Below are positions 43,204 to 51,400 of a stretch of 64,000 bases of DNA, piece after piece (within the stretch, counting starts at the first letter, position 1; each line of letters begins with the position of its first letter). The notes below the pieces were generated by a model. That model was not told the DNA's origin, searched no databases, and saw only the letters and a list, made by a program, of their open reading frames with translations. The position numbers and the translations under genes were made by a program. The DNA comes from Candidatus Methanomethylicota archaeon (GTDB lineage Archaea; Thermoproteota; Methanomethylicia; Culexarchaeales; Culexarchaeaceae), in assembly GCA_020833005.1 (NCBI GenBank), contig JAJHRD010000006.1:1-64000 (forward strand). The letters are read 5' to 3'.

Positions 43204-44457
43204 TTAAATCATTTTGCCAGTTCTGAATAGTCTTGGGAATGGAACTGCATCTCTTATGTGATCTAATTTGCATATCCACCATGTCAATCTATCTATACCC
43301 ATTCCAAATCCTGCATGTGGTACGGAGCCATACCTCCTCAAATCCAGGTACCAGTCATAGTTTTCTGGGTTAAATCCTTCCCCCTTTATCCTTTCAACTA
43401 GTTTTTCTATGTTATCTTCCCTCTCCCCTCCAGTGGCCATTTCACCGTAACCTTCTGGTGCAAGTAGGTCTACAGTTGCACCCATACCACTTTTATCCTT
43501 CAATTCCTTAACGTAGAATGGCTTGTACTTCAATGGGTATCCAACTAGGAATATTGGTTTGTTATGCTTTTTAGTTAGTATGTATTCTTCATCTCCACCT
43601 ATTTCATCTCCAACATTTATGTTTACCCCCTCCTTTCTAAGTTCTTCTATTGCTTCTTCGTAGCTTATCCTTTTGAATGGTGGCTCTATCCCCAAGAGTT
43701 CTTCTGGATTTCTGTTTAGGAGTTTGAGTTCGTATGGGCATCTCTCCGCCACTGAGTGGCATATGTATGAGACTAGCTCCTCCTCTAGTTTCATTAATTC
43801 ATCTAGGTTCATCCATGCTGCTTCAGCTTCTAGGTGCCAGAATTCCGCTAGATGCCTCCTAGTTCTCGATTTTTCAGCTCTGAAGGATGGTGCTAAGCAC
43901 CAAACTTTCTCATATGTGAATATCATTATTTCCAGGTATAGTTGTGAGCTCTGCGTTAAATATGCTGGTGTGTCGAAGTAATCTATTTTGAATAGTGTTG
44001 CCCCTCCCTCACATGCTGTTGTAACTATTATTGGTGGTGAAACCTCTACGTATCCATTGTTCATGAAGTATTCTCTGCTGGCTCTAAGTATTTCGCTTCT
44101 AACCCTAAATATTGCTTGATATCTCTGTCCCCTAACGGCTAGATGCCTCTTCTCCATCAATGTTTCTGGGGAGTGCTCCTTCTTCCCAAGTGGGTATGGT
44201 GTTTCTGCTAGATGCACTATCTCTATGCCATTAACCACGAATTCCCTACCTCTTGGCGCTCTATCTTCAAGCCTCCATTCCCCCTTAAGTATTATGCTTG
44301 ATTCTTGAGTTAACTCTTCAGCTTTATTCCAGTCTTCATTACTCACATTTCCTCTTCTAACTACGCATTGCGTTATCCCATCCCTATTCCTCAAGTCTAT
44401 GAATATTATGTTTCCATGTTCCCTCTTCTTTAAAACCCATCCACGTATAGTCTCCAT
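43204..44457 (-). CDS. asnS: Asparagine--tRNA ligase
   Basis: A 417-residue class II synthetase. The N-terminal OB anticodon-binding domain (IRGWVLKKREHGNIIFIDLRNRDG) is followed by the catalytic domain: motif 2 FRAEKSRTRRHLAEFWHLEAE, the AsnRS-specific insert, and the motif 3 region GFGMGIDRLTWW. The stretch YDWYLDLRRYGSVPHAGFGMG distinguishes AsnRS from the archaeal AspRS, which it otherwise resembles. A direct AsnRS means asparagine is charged without the amidotransferase route. The 190-base gap upstream to the ferredoxin gene is AT-rich; I see no RNA gene in it. Confidence 0.93.
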   Translation of the reverse strand: METIRGWVLKKREHGNIIFIDLRNRDGITQCVVRRGNVSNEDWNKAEELTQESSIILKGEWRLEDRAPRGREFVVNGIEIVHLAETPYPLGKKEHSPETLMEKRHLAVRGQRYQAIFRVRSEILRASREYFMNNGYVEVSPPIIVTTACEGGATLFKIDYFDTPAYLTQSSQLYLEIMIFTYEKVWCLAPSFRAEKSRTRRHLAEFWHLEAEAAWMNLDELMKLEEELVSYICHSVAERCPYELKLLNRNPEELLGIEPPFKRISYEEAIEELRKEGVNINVGDEIGGDEEYILTKKHNKPIFLVGYPLKYKPFYVKELKDKSGMGATVDLLAPEGYGEMATGGEREDNIEKLVERIKGEGFNPENYDWYLDLRRYGSVPHAGFGMGIDRLTWWICKLDHIRDAVPFPRLFRTGKMI

Positions 44458-44647
44458 CTCCTTTCTTCAACTCCAATTAAAAATATAGATTGAATGTGGG
44501 TTAATTTAATCTTTTGTATATTTACATGTGCTTTATTCATTTCATATTGAATCCTAACGTATCATTTTCATTATCATATACATTTTTACATTGAATTTGA
44601 AGATTAGGAAATAAAAAATAATATTGTGTAATTTATTTATTTTGCTC

Positions 44648-44872
44648 CTAACCACATGAGCTATGTTTTATCGCTTGAGTGGGGCATGCTACTACACATG
44701 CGCAGCACTGTATGCAGTTATCTATGTTTTCCGCTACTGATTTCCCATTCACTAGCTTGTATACTGATGTTGGGCATACTCTGACGCATTCTCCTTCGCC
44801 AGTGCATTTGTCGTGATCTATCTCGATGGTTATTCCCAGTGATGCACTTGTCCACTTCTTTATGTTTGCCAT
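44648..44872 (-). CDS. Small ferredoxin with one altered cluster site
   Basis: A 74-residue bacterial-type ferredoxin with two cluster-binding motifs. The second is complete, CIQCCACVVACP (Cys53, 56, 59, 63). In the first, CTGEGECVRVCP, the second cysteine is replaced by Glu26, leaving Cys23, Cys29 and Cys33. Family knowledge predicts a [3Fe-4S] cluster or a carboxylate-ligated [4Fe-4S] there, similar to other archaeal ferredoxins with Asp at that position. It could serve PPDK-linked pyruvate metabolism or the AOR as electron carrier. Divergent from ppdK, with a 121-base shared intergenic region containing TATA-like stretches. Confidence 0.92.
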   Translation of the reverse strand: MANIKKWTSASLGITIEIDHDKCTGEGECVRVCPTSVYKLVNGKSVAENIDNCIQCCACVVACPTQAIKHSSCG

Positions 44873-44993
44873 AAACAGTCAATGAGTATTTAGAATAGTA
44901 CAAATATTTAAGTTTTCCAATTTACGATTATTTTGATGTAAACAATAGGTTTTTAATTGTGTTCTCCATAATTAACAATCATAATTTAGGTGA

Positions 44994-47684
44994 ATGGGTT
45001 TGGTTGGTGGTAGGGCTGGCCAAATGGTCTACACATTTGATGAGGCAGATCCAAATAATGTTAAGTTGCTTGGAGGTAAGGGTGCGGGGCTTTGTTTAAT
45101 GATGCAGCAGGGGTTGCCAGTTCCTCCGGGAATAATAATAACCACTGAAGTTTGTAGAATGTTTTATGAGGCTGGGGAGAAGCTTCCAGATGGTTTAATG
45201 GATGAAGTTAGAGGGAAGATGAAGTATATTGAGGAGAAGACTGGGAAGAGGTTTGGTGATCCTGAGAATCCATTGCTTGTTTCGGTTAGGTCTGGTGCAC
45301 CTGTATCCATGCCTGGAATGATGGATACAGTTTTGAATCTTGGGATTAATGATGTTATTGTTAAGGGTTTAGCTAAGCAGATGAGGGATGAGCGTGCTGC
45401 ATATGATGCCTATAGGAGATTCCTTCAAATGTTTGGGAGGATTGTGCTTGGAATTGATGAGAAGCTTTTCAATGAAGTTTTCGAGGAAGTTAAACGTAAG
45501 TATGGTGCTAAGACTGATGCTGAACTTGGTGTTGAAGGGCTTAGGGAGGTTGTTGAGAAGTTTAAGGGCATTATTAAACGGGAGTATGGTGAGCTAATTG
45601 AAGATCCATGGAAACAATTGGAGCTTGCAATAAAAGCTGTATTTAAATCTTGGAATTCTCCGAGGGCAGTCTTCTATAGGAAGGCTAACAATATAACCCC
45701 AGATATAGCTGATGGAACTGCAGTTTCCATTGTTGCAATGGTTTTTGGTAATATAGGTGAAACTTCAGGTACTGGTGTTGTCTTCTCGAGGAATCCCGCC
45801 ACTGGTGAAAATGAGTTGTATGGTGAATTCCTCGAGACTGCTCAAGGTGAGGATGTGGTTGCAGGGATTAGAACTCCTAAACCTGTTAGTGAACTTAAAA
45901 AGTTGAATCCAAAACTCTATGAGGAATTGTATGCTGGAGCAAAACTTTTAGAACGTGTTAAGAAGGAGGTTCAAGATATAGAGTTCACTGTGGAGCGTGG
46001 AAAGATATACTTCCTACAGACTAGGAATGGTAAGCTTGGACCAATAGCTAGGGTTAAAACTGTTGTGGATATGGTTAAGGAGGGTATATTGACAAGGGAG
46101 GAAGCTCTGCTTAGAGTTTCACCCAATCACGTTATACAATTATTGTATCCAAGGATAGATGCTTCAGTTAAAGCTTCACCAATAGCTTCAGGGCTTCCAT
46201 CATCTCCGGGGGCTGTTTCCGGGATGGTGGTTTTCACAGCTGATGAAGCTGTGGAATGGAGTAAGCAAGGTAAGAGGGTTATATTGGTTAGGGAGGAAAC
46301 GAAGCCTGATGATGTTCATGGAATGTATGCTTCAGTGGGGATATTGACTAGTAGGGGTGGTATGACTAGCCATGCAGCTGTGGTTGCTAGGGCTATTGGG
46401 AAGCCATGTGTGGTTGGATGTGAAGATATAGTTGTGGATTATGATAATAAGCTTTTCAGAGTTAAGGGTAAGGATGTCGTTGTTAGGGAGGGTGAATACA
46501 TAACCATTGATGGATTTTCTGGGAATGTGTATTTAGGCATCGTTCCAACGGTTGAACCTAAGATTCCACCTGAATTGGAGGAGCTTCTCTCATGGGCTGA
46601 TGAGTTTAGGAGGCTTGGGGTTAGAGCCAATGCAGATATACCTGAGGATGCTGAGATAGCTAGGAAGTTTGGGGCTGAGGGTATAGGTTTATTGAGAACT
46701 GAGAGGATGTTTAGAGCTCCAGATAGACTTGAAGTGTTTAGGAATGTGATATTATCTTCTGATGCTGATGAAAGGAGGAGGAATCTCGAGAAGCTTGTCC
46801 CACTATTGAAGAAGGATTTCATTGAAATCCTTAAGGTTATGAATGGACTTCCAGTAATAATAAGATTATTTGATCCCCCACTACACGAGTTCCTTCCAAA
46901 GGAGTCTGAGCTCATGTCTGAGATTATGGATTTAAAGTTGAAGGGAAAGTTTGAGGAGGCTGCTGAGAAGGAGAAGCTTCTTAAGAGAGTTTCAATGTTG
47001 ACTGAAGCTAACCCAATGATGGGTCATAGGGGAGTTAGGGTTGGAGTTGTTTATCCAGAGATTTATATGGCTCAAGCTAAGGCAATATTTGAAGCTGTTG
47101 CAGAGCTAATTAAAAATGGATATGACATTAAAGTTTCAGTAATGATACCGCAGGTTAGCGATGTTAAGGAACTAATATATGTTAAGGAGCATGCCGTTGA
47201 TGTGGCTCATAGGGATGTTGAATCCAAGTATGGAATTAAAGTTCCATATAAGTATGGGACTATGATAGAGGTTGTACGTGCATGTCTAACTGCTGATGAA
47301 ATTGCCCGTGTAGCGGAATTCTTCAGCTTTGGAACCAACGATCTTACACAAGCAGTATACACATTCAGTAGGGATGATGCTGAAGCAAAGTTTCTGCCAA
47401 AGTATCTTGAGCTTGGAATATTGGAGTTCAACCCATTTGAGACCATTGATGTCAAGGGTGTTGGGAAACTCATGAAGATGTGTGTTGAGGAGGCTAGGAA
47501 GGTTAGGAAGGATATTGAGATAGGGATTTGCGGTGAGCATGGGGGAGACCCGAAGAGCATAGAATTCTGCCATAAGATCGGCTTGGATTATGTTAGTGCT
47601 TCACCATACCGTATACTTGTAGCTAGACTTGCAGCTGCACATGCGGCTTTAAAGGAGAAGGGGCTAAAACTAGCCGAATACTAG
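44994..47684 (+). CDS. ppdK: Pyruvate, phosphate dikinase
   Basis: An 896-residue enzyme interconverting PEP, AMP and PPi with pyruvate, ATP and Pi. Nucleotide-binding domain motifs GGKGAGLCLMMQQGLPVPPG and SVRSGAPVSMPGMMDT are at the start, the phosphohistidine His460 is in GGMTSHAAVVARA, and the PEP/pyruvate TIM barrel ends with GICGEHGGDP (Cys846). All three domains are complete, so the protein should be active; in archaea it may run glycolytically or gluconeogenically. It stands alone; its 3' end overlaps the MGMT gene by 4 bases. ATG at 44994 is preceded by AGGTGA only 2 bases away. Confidence 0.96.
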   Translation: MGLVGGRAGQMVYTFDEADPNNVKLLGGKGAGLCLMMQQGLPVPPGIIITTEVCRMFYEAGEKLPDGLMDEVRGKMKYIEEKTGKRFGDPENPLLVSVRSGAPVSMPGMMDTVLNLGINDVIVKGLAKQMRDERAAYDAYRRFLQMFGRIVLGIDEKLFNEVFEEVKRKYGAKTDAELGVEGLREVVEKFKGIIKREYGELIEDPWKQLELAIKAVFKSWNSPRAVFYRKANNITPDIADGTAVSIVAMVFGNIGETSGTGVVFSRNPATGENELYGEFLETAQGEDVVAGIRTPKPVSELKKLNPKLYEELYAGAKLLERVKKEVQDIEFTVERGKIYFLQTRNGKLGPIARVKTVVDMVKEGILTREEALLRVSPNHVIQLLYPRIDASVKASPIASGLPSSPGAVSGMVVFTADEAVEWSKQGKRVILVREETKPDDVHGMYASVGILTSRGGMTSHAAVVARAIGKPCVVGCEDIVVDYDNKLFRVKGKDVVVREGEYITIDGFSGNVYLGIVPTVEPKIPPELEELLSWADEFRRLGVRANADIPEDAEIARKFGAEGIGLLRTERMFRAPDRLEVFRNVILSSDADERRRNLEKLVPLLKKDFIEILKVMNGLPVIIRLFDPPLHEFLPKESELMSEIMDLKLKGKFEEAAEKEKLLKRVSMLTEANPMMGHRGVRVGVVYPEIYMAQAKAIFEAVAELIKNGYDIKVSVMIPQVSDVKELIYVKEHAVDVAHRDVESKYGIKVPYKYGTMIEVVRACLTADEIARVAEFFSFGTNDLTQAVYTFSRDDAEAKFLPKYLELGILEFNPFETIDVKGVGKLMKMCVEEARKVRKDIEIGICGEHGGDPKSIEFCHKIGLDYVSASPYRILVARLAAAHAALKEKGLKLAEY

Positions 47685-48046
47685 CATAGTAAGTCCATAA
47701 TGTCTGAAATATGTTCAGATAAAATCTTACCATTTTTTGATACTTTTACACCTTCAAATTCCAGTAACCTTTTCTTAAATATAGTTCCTCCAAGTCCACT
47801 ATATCCACCAAAACTTCCATCACTCTTTACTATCCTATGGCATGGGTAGATTACTGGTTCATCATTCATTTTAACAATCTTCCCAACCAGTTTTGGGTTT
47901 ATTTTTAAAGCTTTAGCTATGCTTCCATATGTTGATACCCTCCCCTCTGGAATTAATTGCATGAGTGCCTTAACGATCTCCACGTAATCCTCTAATTTTG
48001 CCCTCCTAATCCTTCCCTTATTGACATCGTATACTAGTATTGTCAT
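47681..48046 (-). CDS. ogt: Methylated-DNA--protein cysteine methyltransferase (Ogt/MGMT)
   Basis: A 121-residue protein consisting mainly of the DNA-binding/active-site domain that removes O6-alkyl groups from guanine. The acceptor Cys69 is in VIYPCHRIVKSDGSFGGYSGL, and the HTH-like GRVSTYGSIAKALK precedes it. The usual N-terminal RNase H-like domain is short or absent. It overlaps the upstream 150-codon gene by 29 bases, and a 3'-phosphoesterase gene is one gene further upstream, so this is a repair cassette. Its stop overlaps the ppdK end. Confidence 0.9.
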   Translation of the reverse strand: MTILVYDVNKGRIRRAKLEDYVEIVKALMQLIPEGRVSTYGSIAKALKINPKLVGKIVKMNDEPVIYPCHRIVKSDGSFGGYSGLGGTIFKKRLLEFEGVKVSKNGKILSEHISDIMDLLC

Positions 48047-48467
48047 CTAAATCGCCTGGGAGTTTTGATAAGTATCTAGCTTTCTTAACCCTACTCCTAT
48101 CAACTTCTACCTCCCTCCCCCTATATACGACTACGTGTTTCACGTTGAGCGTTTTACCCGTTACCTTTTCAACTTCATCCATCATGAAGTGTAATTGTAT
48201 GCAGTGTGGTGATCCATCTACTGTTAGCACCACTATTTCCTCTATGGGCACTCTTGCCACTATTGAGGCTAGTTTTAGGCATGCCATGTTGAAGTGTTCC
48301 CTTTCCAGACATACTTTTAATGCAACTCTCCCCTCAACGTACTTCTCCACTATTTCCGGATGCTCATATGTTAGGCATGATCCTATGAGTAGTATCCTCC
48401 TTTTATCTCTAAGCTCTCTGCTTGCGGAGTTCGTCTCCATTAAATCCCTCAACTCCAATATTTTCAT
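48018..48467 (-). CDS. Cysteine/histidine-containing protein in DNA-repair cassette
   Basis: A 149-residue protein of unknown function. Using ATG 48467 (GGAGG 5 bases upstream) gives MKILELRDLMETNS. A conserved-looking stretch has cysteines in IGSCLTYEH, KVCLEREHFNMAC and DGSPHCIQLHFMM, spaced along an alpha/beta pattern with VVLTVDGS between; this could bind metal or an Fe-S cluster (inference). A longer frame reaches 48524 but would overlap the phosphoesterase gene. It lies 13 bases after the 3'-phosphoesterase gene and overlaps the methyltransferase gene by 29 bases, so all three are probably cotranslated and may act in the same repair process. Confidence 0.65.
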   Translation of the reverse strand: MKILELRDLMETNSASRELRDKRRILLIGSCLTYEHPEIVEKYVEGRVALKVCLEREHFNMACLKLASIVARVPIEEIVVLTVDGSPHCIQLHFMMDEVEKVTGKTLNVKHVVVYRGREVEVDRSRVKKARYLSKLPGDLDDNTSIRCQ

Positions 48468-48480
48468 ACCTCCACTCACA

Positions 48481-48858
48481 CTATTTCTTGAAGAAGAGCC
48501 AATTGTTTTCACCACTCTTATCATACTTTAATAGTACGTATTCCCCCTTAAGCTTCTCCCCATTCAGTTGGAATACTATCTTCTTATCCGTAACTTCTAT
48601 TGGCTTATATGTCCCCTTATCCCATATTTCCACTTTTCCAGCTCCATAATGCCCCTCAGGTATTACCCCTTGGAAGTTTGCGTATTCCAGTGGGTGGTCT
48701 TCAACCATGATAGCCAATCTCTTAACCCCCTTCTCAGTTGGGGGTTCTTTTGGGACAGCCCAGCTCTTTAACACACCATTCATTTCAAGTCTCAGATCCC
48801 AATGTAGCCTTCTCGCCTCATGCCTATGAACTACGAATATACGTTCTTCTCCACTCAT
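48481..48858 (-). CDS. Stand-alone LigD-type DNA 3'-phosphoesterase
   Basis: A 125-residue protein equal to the phosphoesterase (PE) module of bacterial LigD, which removes 3'-phosphates and ribonucleotides from DNA ends before ligation. The metal and catalytic residues His13, His19, Asp21 in HRHEARRLHWDLRLE and His55 in VEDHPLEY are visible, plus EGHYGAGKVEIWD and the C-terminal LKYDKSGENNWLFFKK. Single-domain archaeal homologues such as that of Korarchaeum are known. No ligase or Ku gene is in the window. It is the first gene of the cassette with a cysteine-rich protein and MGMT. Confidence 0.9.
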   Translation of the reverse strand: MSGEERIFVVHRHEARRLHWDLRLEMNGVLKSWAVPKEPPTEKGVKRLAIMVEDHPLEYANFQGVIPEGHYGAGKVEIWDKGTYKPIEVTDKKIVFQLNGEKLKGEYVLLKYDKSGENNWLFFKK

Positions 48859-48989
48859 AGTTCATCAATTCAATATTCTAATGTTCATTGGAATTAAAGG
48901 TTGTGTTTACATGGGTTATTTGGATGCTAAACCTTAAATATGGTTCTCAAACAAATATTAATATTGCTAAATAAGTATTGGTGTATTTT

Positions 48990-49520
48990 ATGGCTGTGAA
49001 ATCTCAGATTTGGATTATGAGGGATTATGCCAATTGTAGTGGTTGTAGGCTTTGTGAAGTTGTTTGCAGCTTGGTTCATGAGGGTAGGATATGGCCTGAA
49101 GCTTCTAGAATTAGGGTTTTCAAGTTTGTCCCAGGGGTTGAGTTTCCACATTTCTGTTCTCAGTGTGAGGACTATCCATGTGTAGCTGCATGTCCAGTTA
49201 AAGCTTTATCCGTTAATGAAAGTACTGGTGCAGTTATTGTTGATGAGAGTAAATGTATAATGTGTGGGAAATGTATAGATGCATGTCCAGGGCATATTCC
49301 CCATAAGCATCCAGCTAAGAATCATGTGGTCATATGTGATCTATGTGGTGGGTATCCAAAGTGCGTTGAAATATGTCAGAAGGCTAAGTATAATGCGTTG
49401 TGGATTGTGGATAGAAGTGGATTGGGTAAACAGACTAAGCTTTATGCAAGGACACCTAAGGAGATTTCAGATGAACTTGTAATTAGACTTTATGGTGAAT
49501 TTGGGAGGCGATTCCTATGA
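48990..49520 (+). CDS. Four-cluster iron-sulfur electron-transfer protein for AOR
   Basis: A 176-residue HycB/DmsB-like ferredoxin with 16 cysteines arranged for four [4Fe-4S] clusters: Cys16-19-22-26, Cys56-59-64-68, Cys89-92-95-99 and Cys116-119-125-129. It passes electrons between the aldehyde oxidoreductase and soluble ferredoxin or another acceptor. The gene ends by overlapping the AOR start by four bases (ATGA), so they are cotranslated and probably form a complex. ATG at 48990 is preferred over the in-frame TTG at 48978. CTTAAATAT near 48935 is a possible TATA box. Confidence 0.92.
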   Translation: MAVKSQIWIMRDYANCSGCRLCEVVCSLVHEGRIWPEASRIRVFKFVPGVEFPHFCSQCEDYPCVAACPVKALSVNESTGAVIVDESKCIMCGKCIDACPGHIPHKHPAKNHVVICDLCGGYPKCVEICQKAKYNALWIVDRSGLGKQTKLYARTPKEISDELVIRLYGEFGRRFL

Positions 49521-51400
49521 TTGGAGGTTATTGTGGTAAAATATTGGAGGTAAATTTGAGTAAAAGCAAAATCCATGTTGCTGATGCCAATGAGGATGTG
49601 CTTAGACATTACATTGGCGGTAGAGGTCTTGCAACGAAGATACTCTGGGATAGGCTTGGTAGTAGGTGGAGTAAAGTTGACCCATTATCCCCTGAAAACC
49701 TATTAATAGTTGCCACGGGACCCCTAACTGGATTCTACCCTGGAGGCAGAATATGCATATCTGGTAAGTCTCCACAAAGCAATGGGATTATAGGCTCTAC
49801 TGTTGGAGGTGAAGCCGGCATAGATTTGAAATGTGCTGGATATGATGCAATCGTAATTGAAGGTGCATCTAAGGATCCAGTATACTTATGGATTAAAGAT
49901 GATGAAGTGGAAATTAGGGATGCCTCAAAATATTGGGGTTTAGATGGTAAGGATACAGTTGTAAAGTTGACTAAGGATGCCGTAGATTACTTGAATAGCA
50001 AGTATAGACGATTCGGGGAATGGAAAGATCCATCCATCCTATACATAGGTCCAGCCGGGGAGAAGCTGTGTAGGGTTGCTGTGGTTATGGAGAAGTGGAC
50101 TCATGCTGCTGGTTACGGTGGTTATGGAGCTGTGATGGGTTCCAAGAAGCTTAAAGCCATTGTGATAAAGGGTTCAGGGCCTCTGCCAGAAATACATAAC
50201 CCAATAAAATTCCACAACCTACTGTACAGGGCATATGATGAATGTATCCGTAGGGATGGTATGCGGAGGTGGGGTACTGGTTCTGGTGGATATAGTGTTG
50301 GGGCAATGCAGAGTTCTGAACCTGTGAAGAATTGGCAGGAGGAGTGGCATGATGAGAGGAGTTTCGGTGTAGATGAATTTGAACGTAGGGTTTGGATTAA
50401 ACGTTATTGGGGTGATTATGGTTGCCCAACAACATGTTTGAAGATTGCGTTAGTTAAATGTGGCCCATATGCTGGATCATTAACGGATAATCCAGATTAC
50501 GAGTTGCAAGCATATCTTGGCACAAATCTGGGAATATTTACTCCAGAAGAAAATGTTTATGTTGCATCCATTGTTGATGACCTTGGAATATGTGGAATAA
50601 ATGGTGGTAATGTTCTTGGATTTGCCGCCGAACTATATCAACGTGGAATATTGACGAAGGAAGATCTTGGAGGTTTAGATTTAAGTTGGGGGAATGCAAA
50701 GGCCTTTGGTGAACTTGCAAAGATGATAGCATATAGGATTGGCATTGGAGACATACTTGCAGAGGGTACTTATAGAGCTGCTTTAAAGCTTGGTAAAATG
50801 AAGGGGGTGGATCTACTCCCATATGCTGTTCAAGTTAAGGGTGTTGCTGTGGGTGCTCATGGTATAAGGAGTAGGATGGATTACCCAACACCCATAGCTT
50901 ATGCATGTTCAGTTCAAGGTGGAGATCACACTTCAGTGGCCAGACTACCCATAGATTCTAATGGTGGTGAAATTGTTAGGATAATGTGTGATTCCGCTGT
51001 GGTCTGCATATTCAACTTCTTCCCAAATCCATCGCTAATGTGGGAATTCTATGAGGCTGTAACTGGAATTAAGATTAATCCACATGATTGGTGCTATAGT
51101 GATGGACTTAGAATACTACATATTCAACGTGCAGCTTTACTGCTAGGTGGACCAGACTTCTATTGGGATCCAAAGGTTCATGATGATAATCCACTGAGAT
51201 TTTACGAACCTCTACCCACTGGTCCATATAAGGGTCAAGCTGCTGATAGGAGTGAAGTTGAGAATTTGAAGAAGCAGTATTACGAAGCCGTTGGGTGGGA
51301 TGAGTATGGAATACCTAGAAGTGATAAATTGAGGGAGCTTGGACTTGAAGATGTGGATTTAGCTTTAGAGGAGGTTAGGAAGAGGTTAAAGCATAGTTAG
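49517..51400 (+). CDS. Aldehyde ferredoxin oxidoreductase family tungstoenzyme
   Basis: A 627-residue tungsten (or molybdenum) bis-pyranopterin enzyme oxidising an aldehyde to the acid. The AOR N-domain GGYCGKILEVNLSKSK, GGRGLATKILWDRL, GPLTGFYPGGRICISGKSP and GGEAGIDLKCAGYDAIVIEGAS are family hallmarks; DDLGICGINGGN is the second pterin site. The proximal cluster motif reads D300-Y-G-C303-P-T-T-C307, where known AORs have CxxCxxxC, with the last ligand in VVCIFNFF. The Asp300 may replace a cysteine. Its Fe-S partner gene overlaps its start; the 3' end overlaps the M20 gene by 4 bases. Substrate unknown. Confidence 0.93.
   Translation: MIGGYCGKILEVNLSKSKIHVADANEDVLRHYIGGRGLATKILWDRLGSRWSKVDPLSPENLLIVATGPLTGFYPGGRICISGKSPQSNGIIGSTVGGEAGIDLKCAGYDAIVIEGASKDPVYLWIKDDEVEIRDASKYWGLDGKDTVVKLTKDAVDYLNSKYRRFGEWKDPSILYIGPAGEKLCRVAVVMEKWTHAAGYGGYGAVMGSKKLKAIVIKGSGPLPEIHNPIKFHNLLYRAYDECIRRDGMRRWGTGSGGYSVGAMQSSEPVKNWQEEWHDERSFGVDEFERRVWIKRYWGDYGCPTTCLKIALVKCGPYAGSLTDNPDYELQAYLGTNLGIFTPEENVYVASIVDDLGICGINGGNVLGFAAELYQRGILTKEDLGGLDLSWGNAKAFGELAKMIAYRIGIGDILAEGTYRAALKLGKMKGVDLLPYAVQVKGVAVGAHGIRSRMDYPTPIAYACSVQGGDHTSVARLPIDSNGGEIVRIMCDSAVVCIFNFFPNPSLMWEFYEAVTGIKINPHDWCYSDGLRILHIQRAALLLGGPDFYWDPKVHDDNPLRFYEPLPTGPYKGQAADRSEVENLKKQYYEAVGWDEYGIPRSDKLRELGLEDVDLALEEVRKRLKHS

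Noticed and set aside
44458-44647. 190-base AT-rich gap as a possible RNA gene
   Set aside because: No tRNA cloverleaf, stem pairs or GC-rich structured segment could be found by eye.
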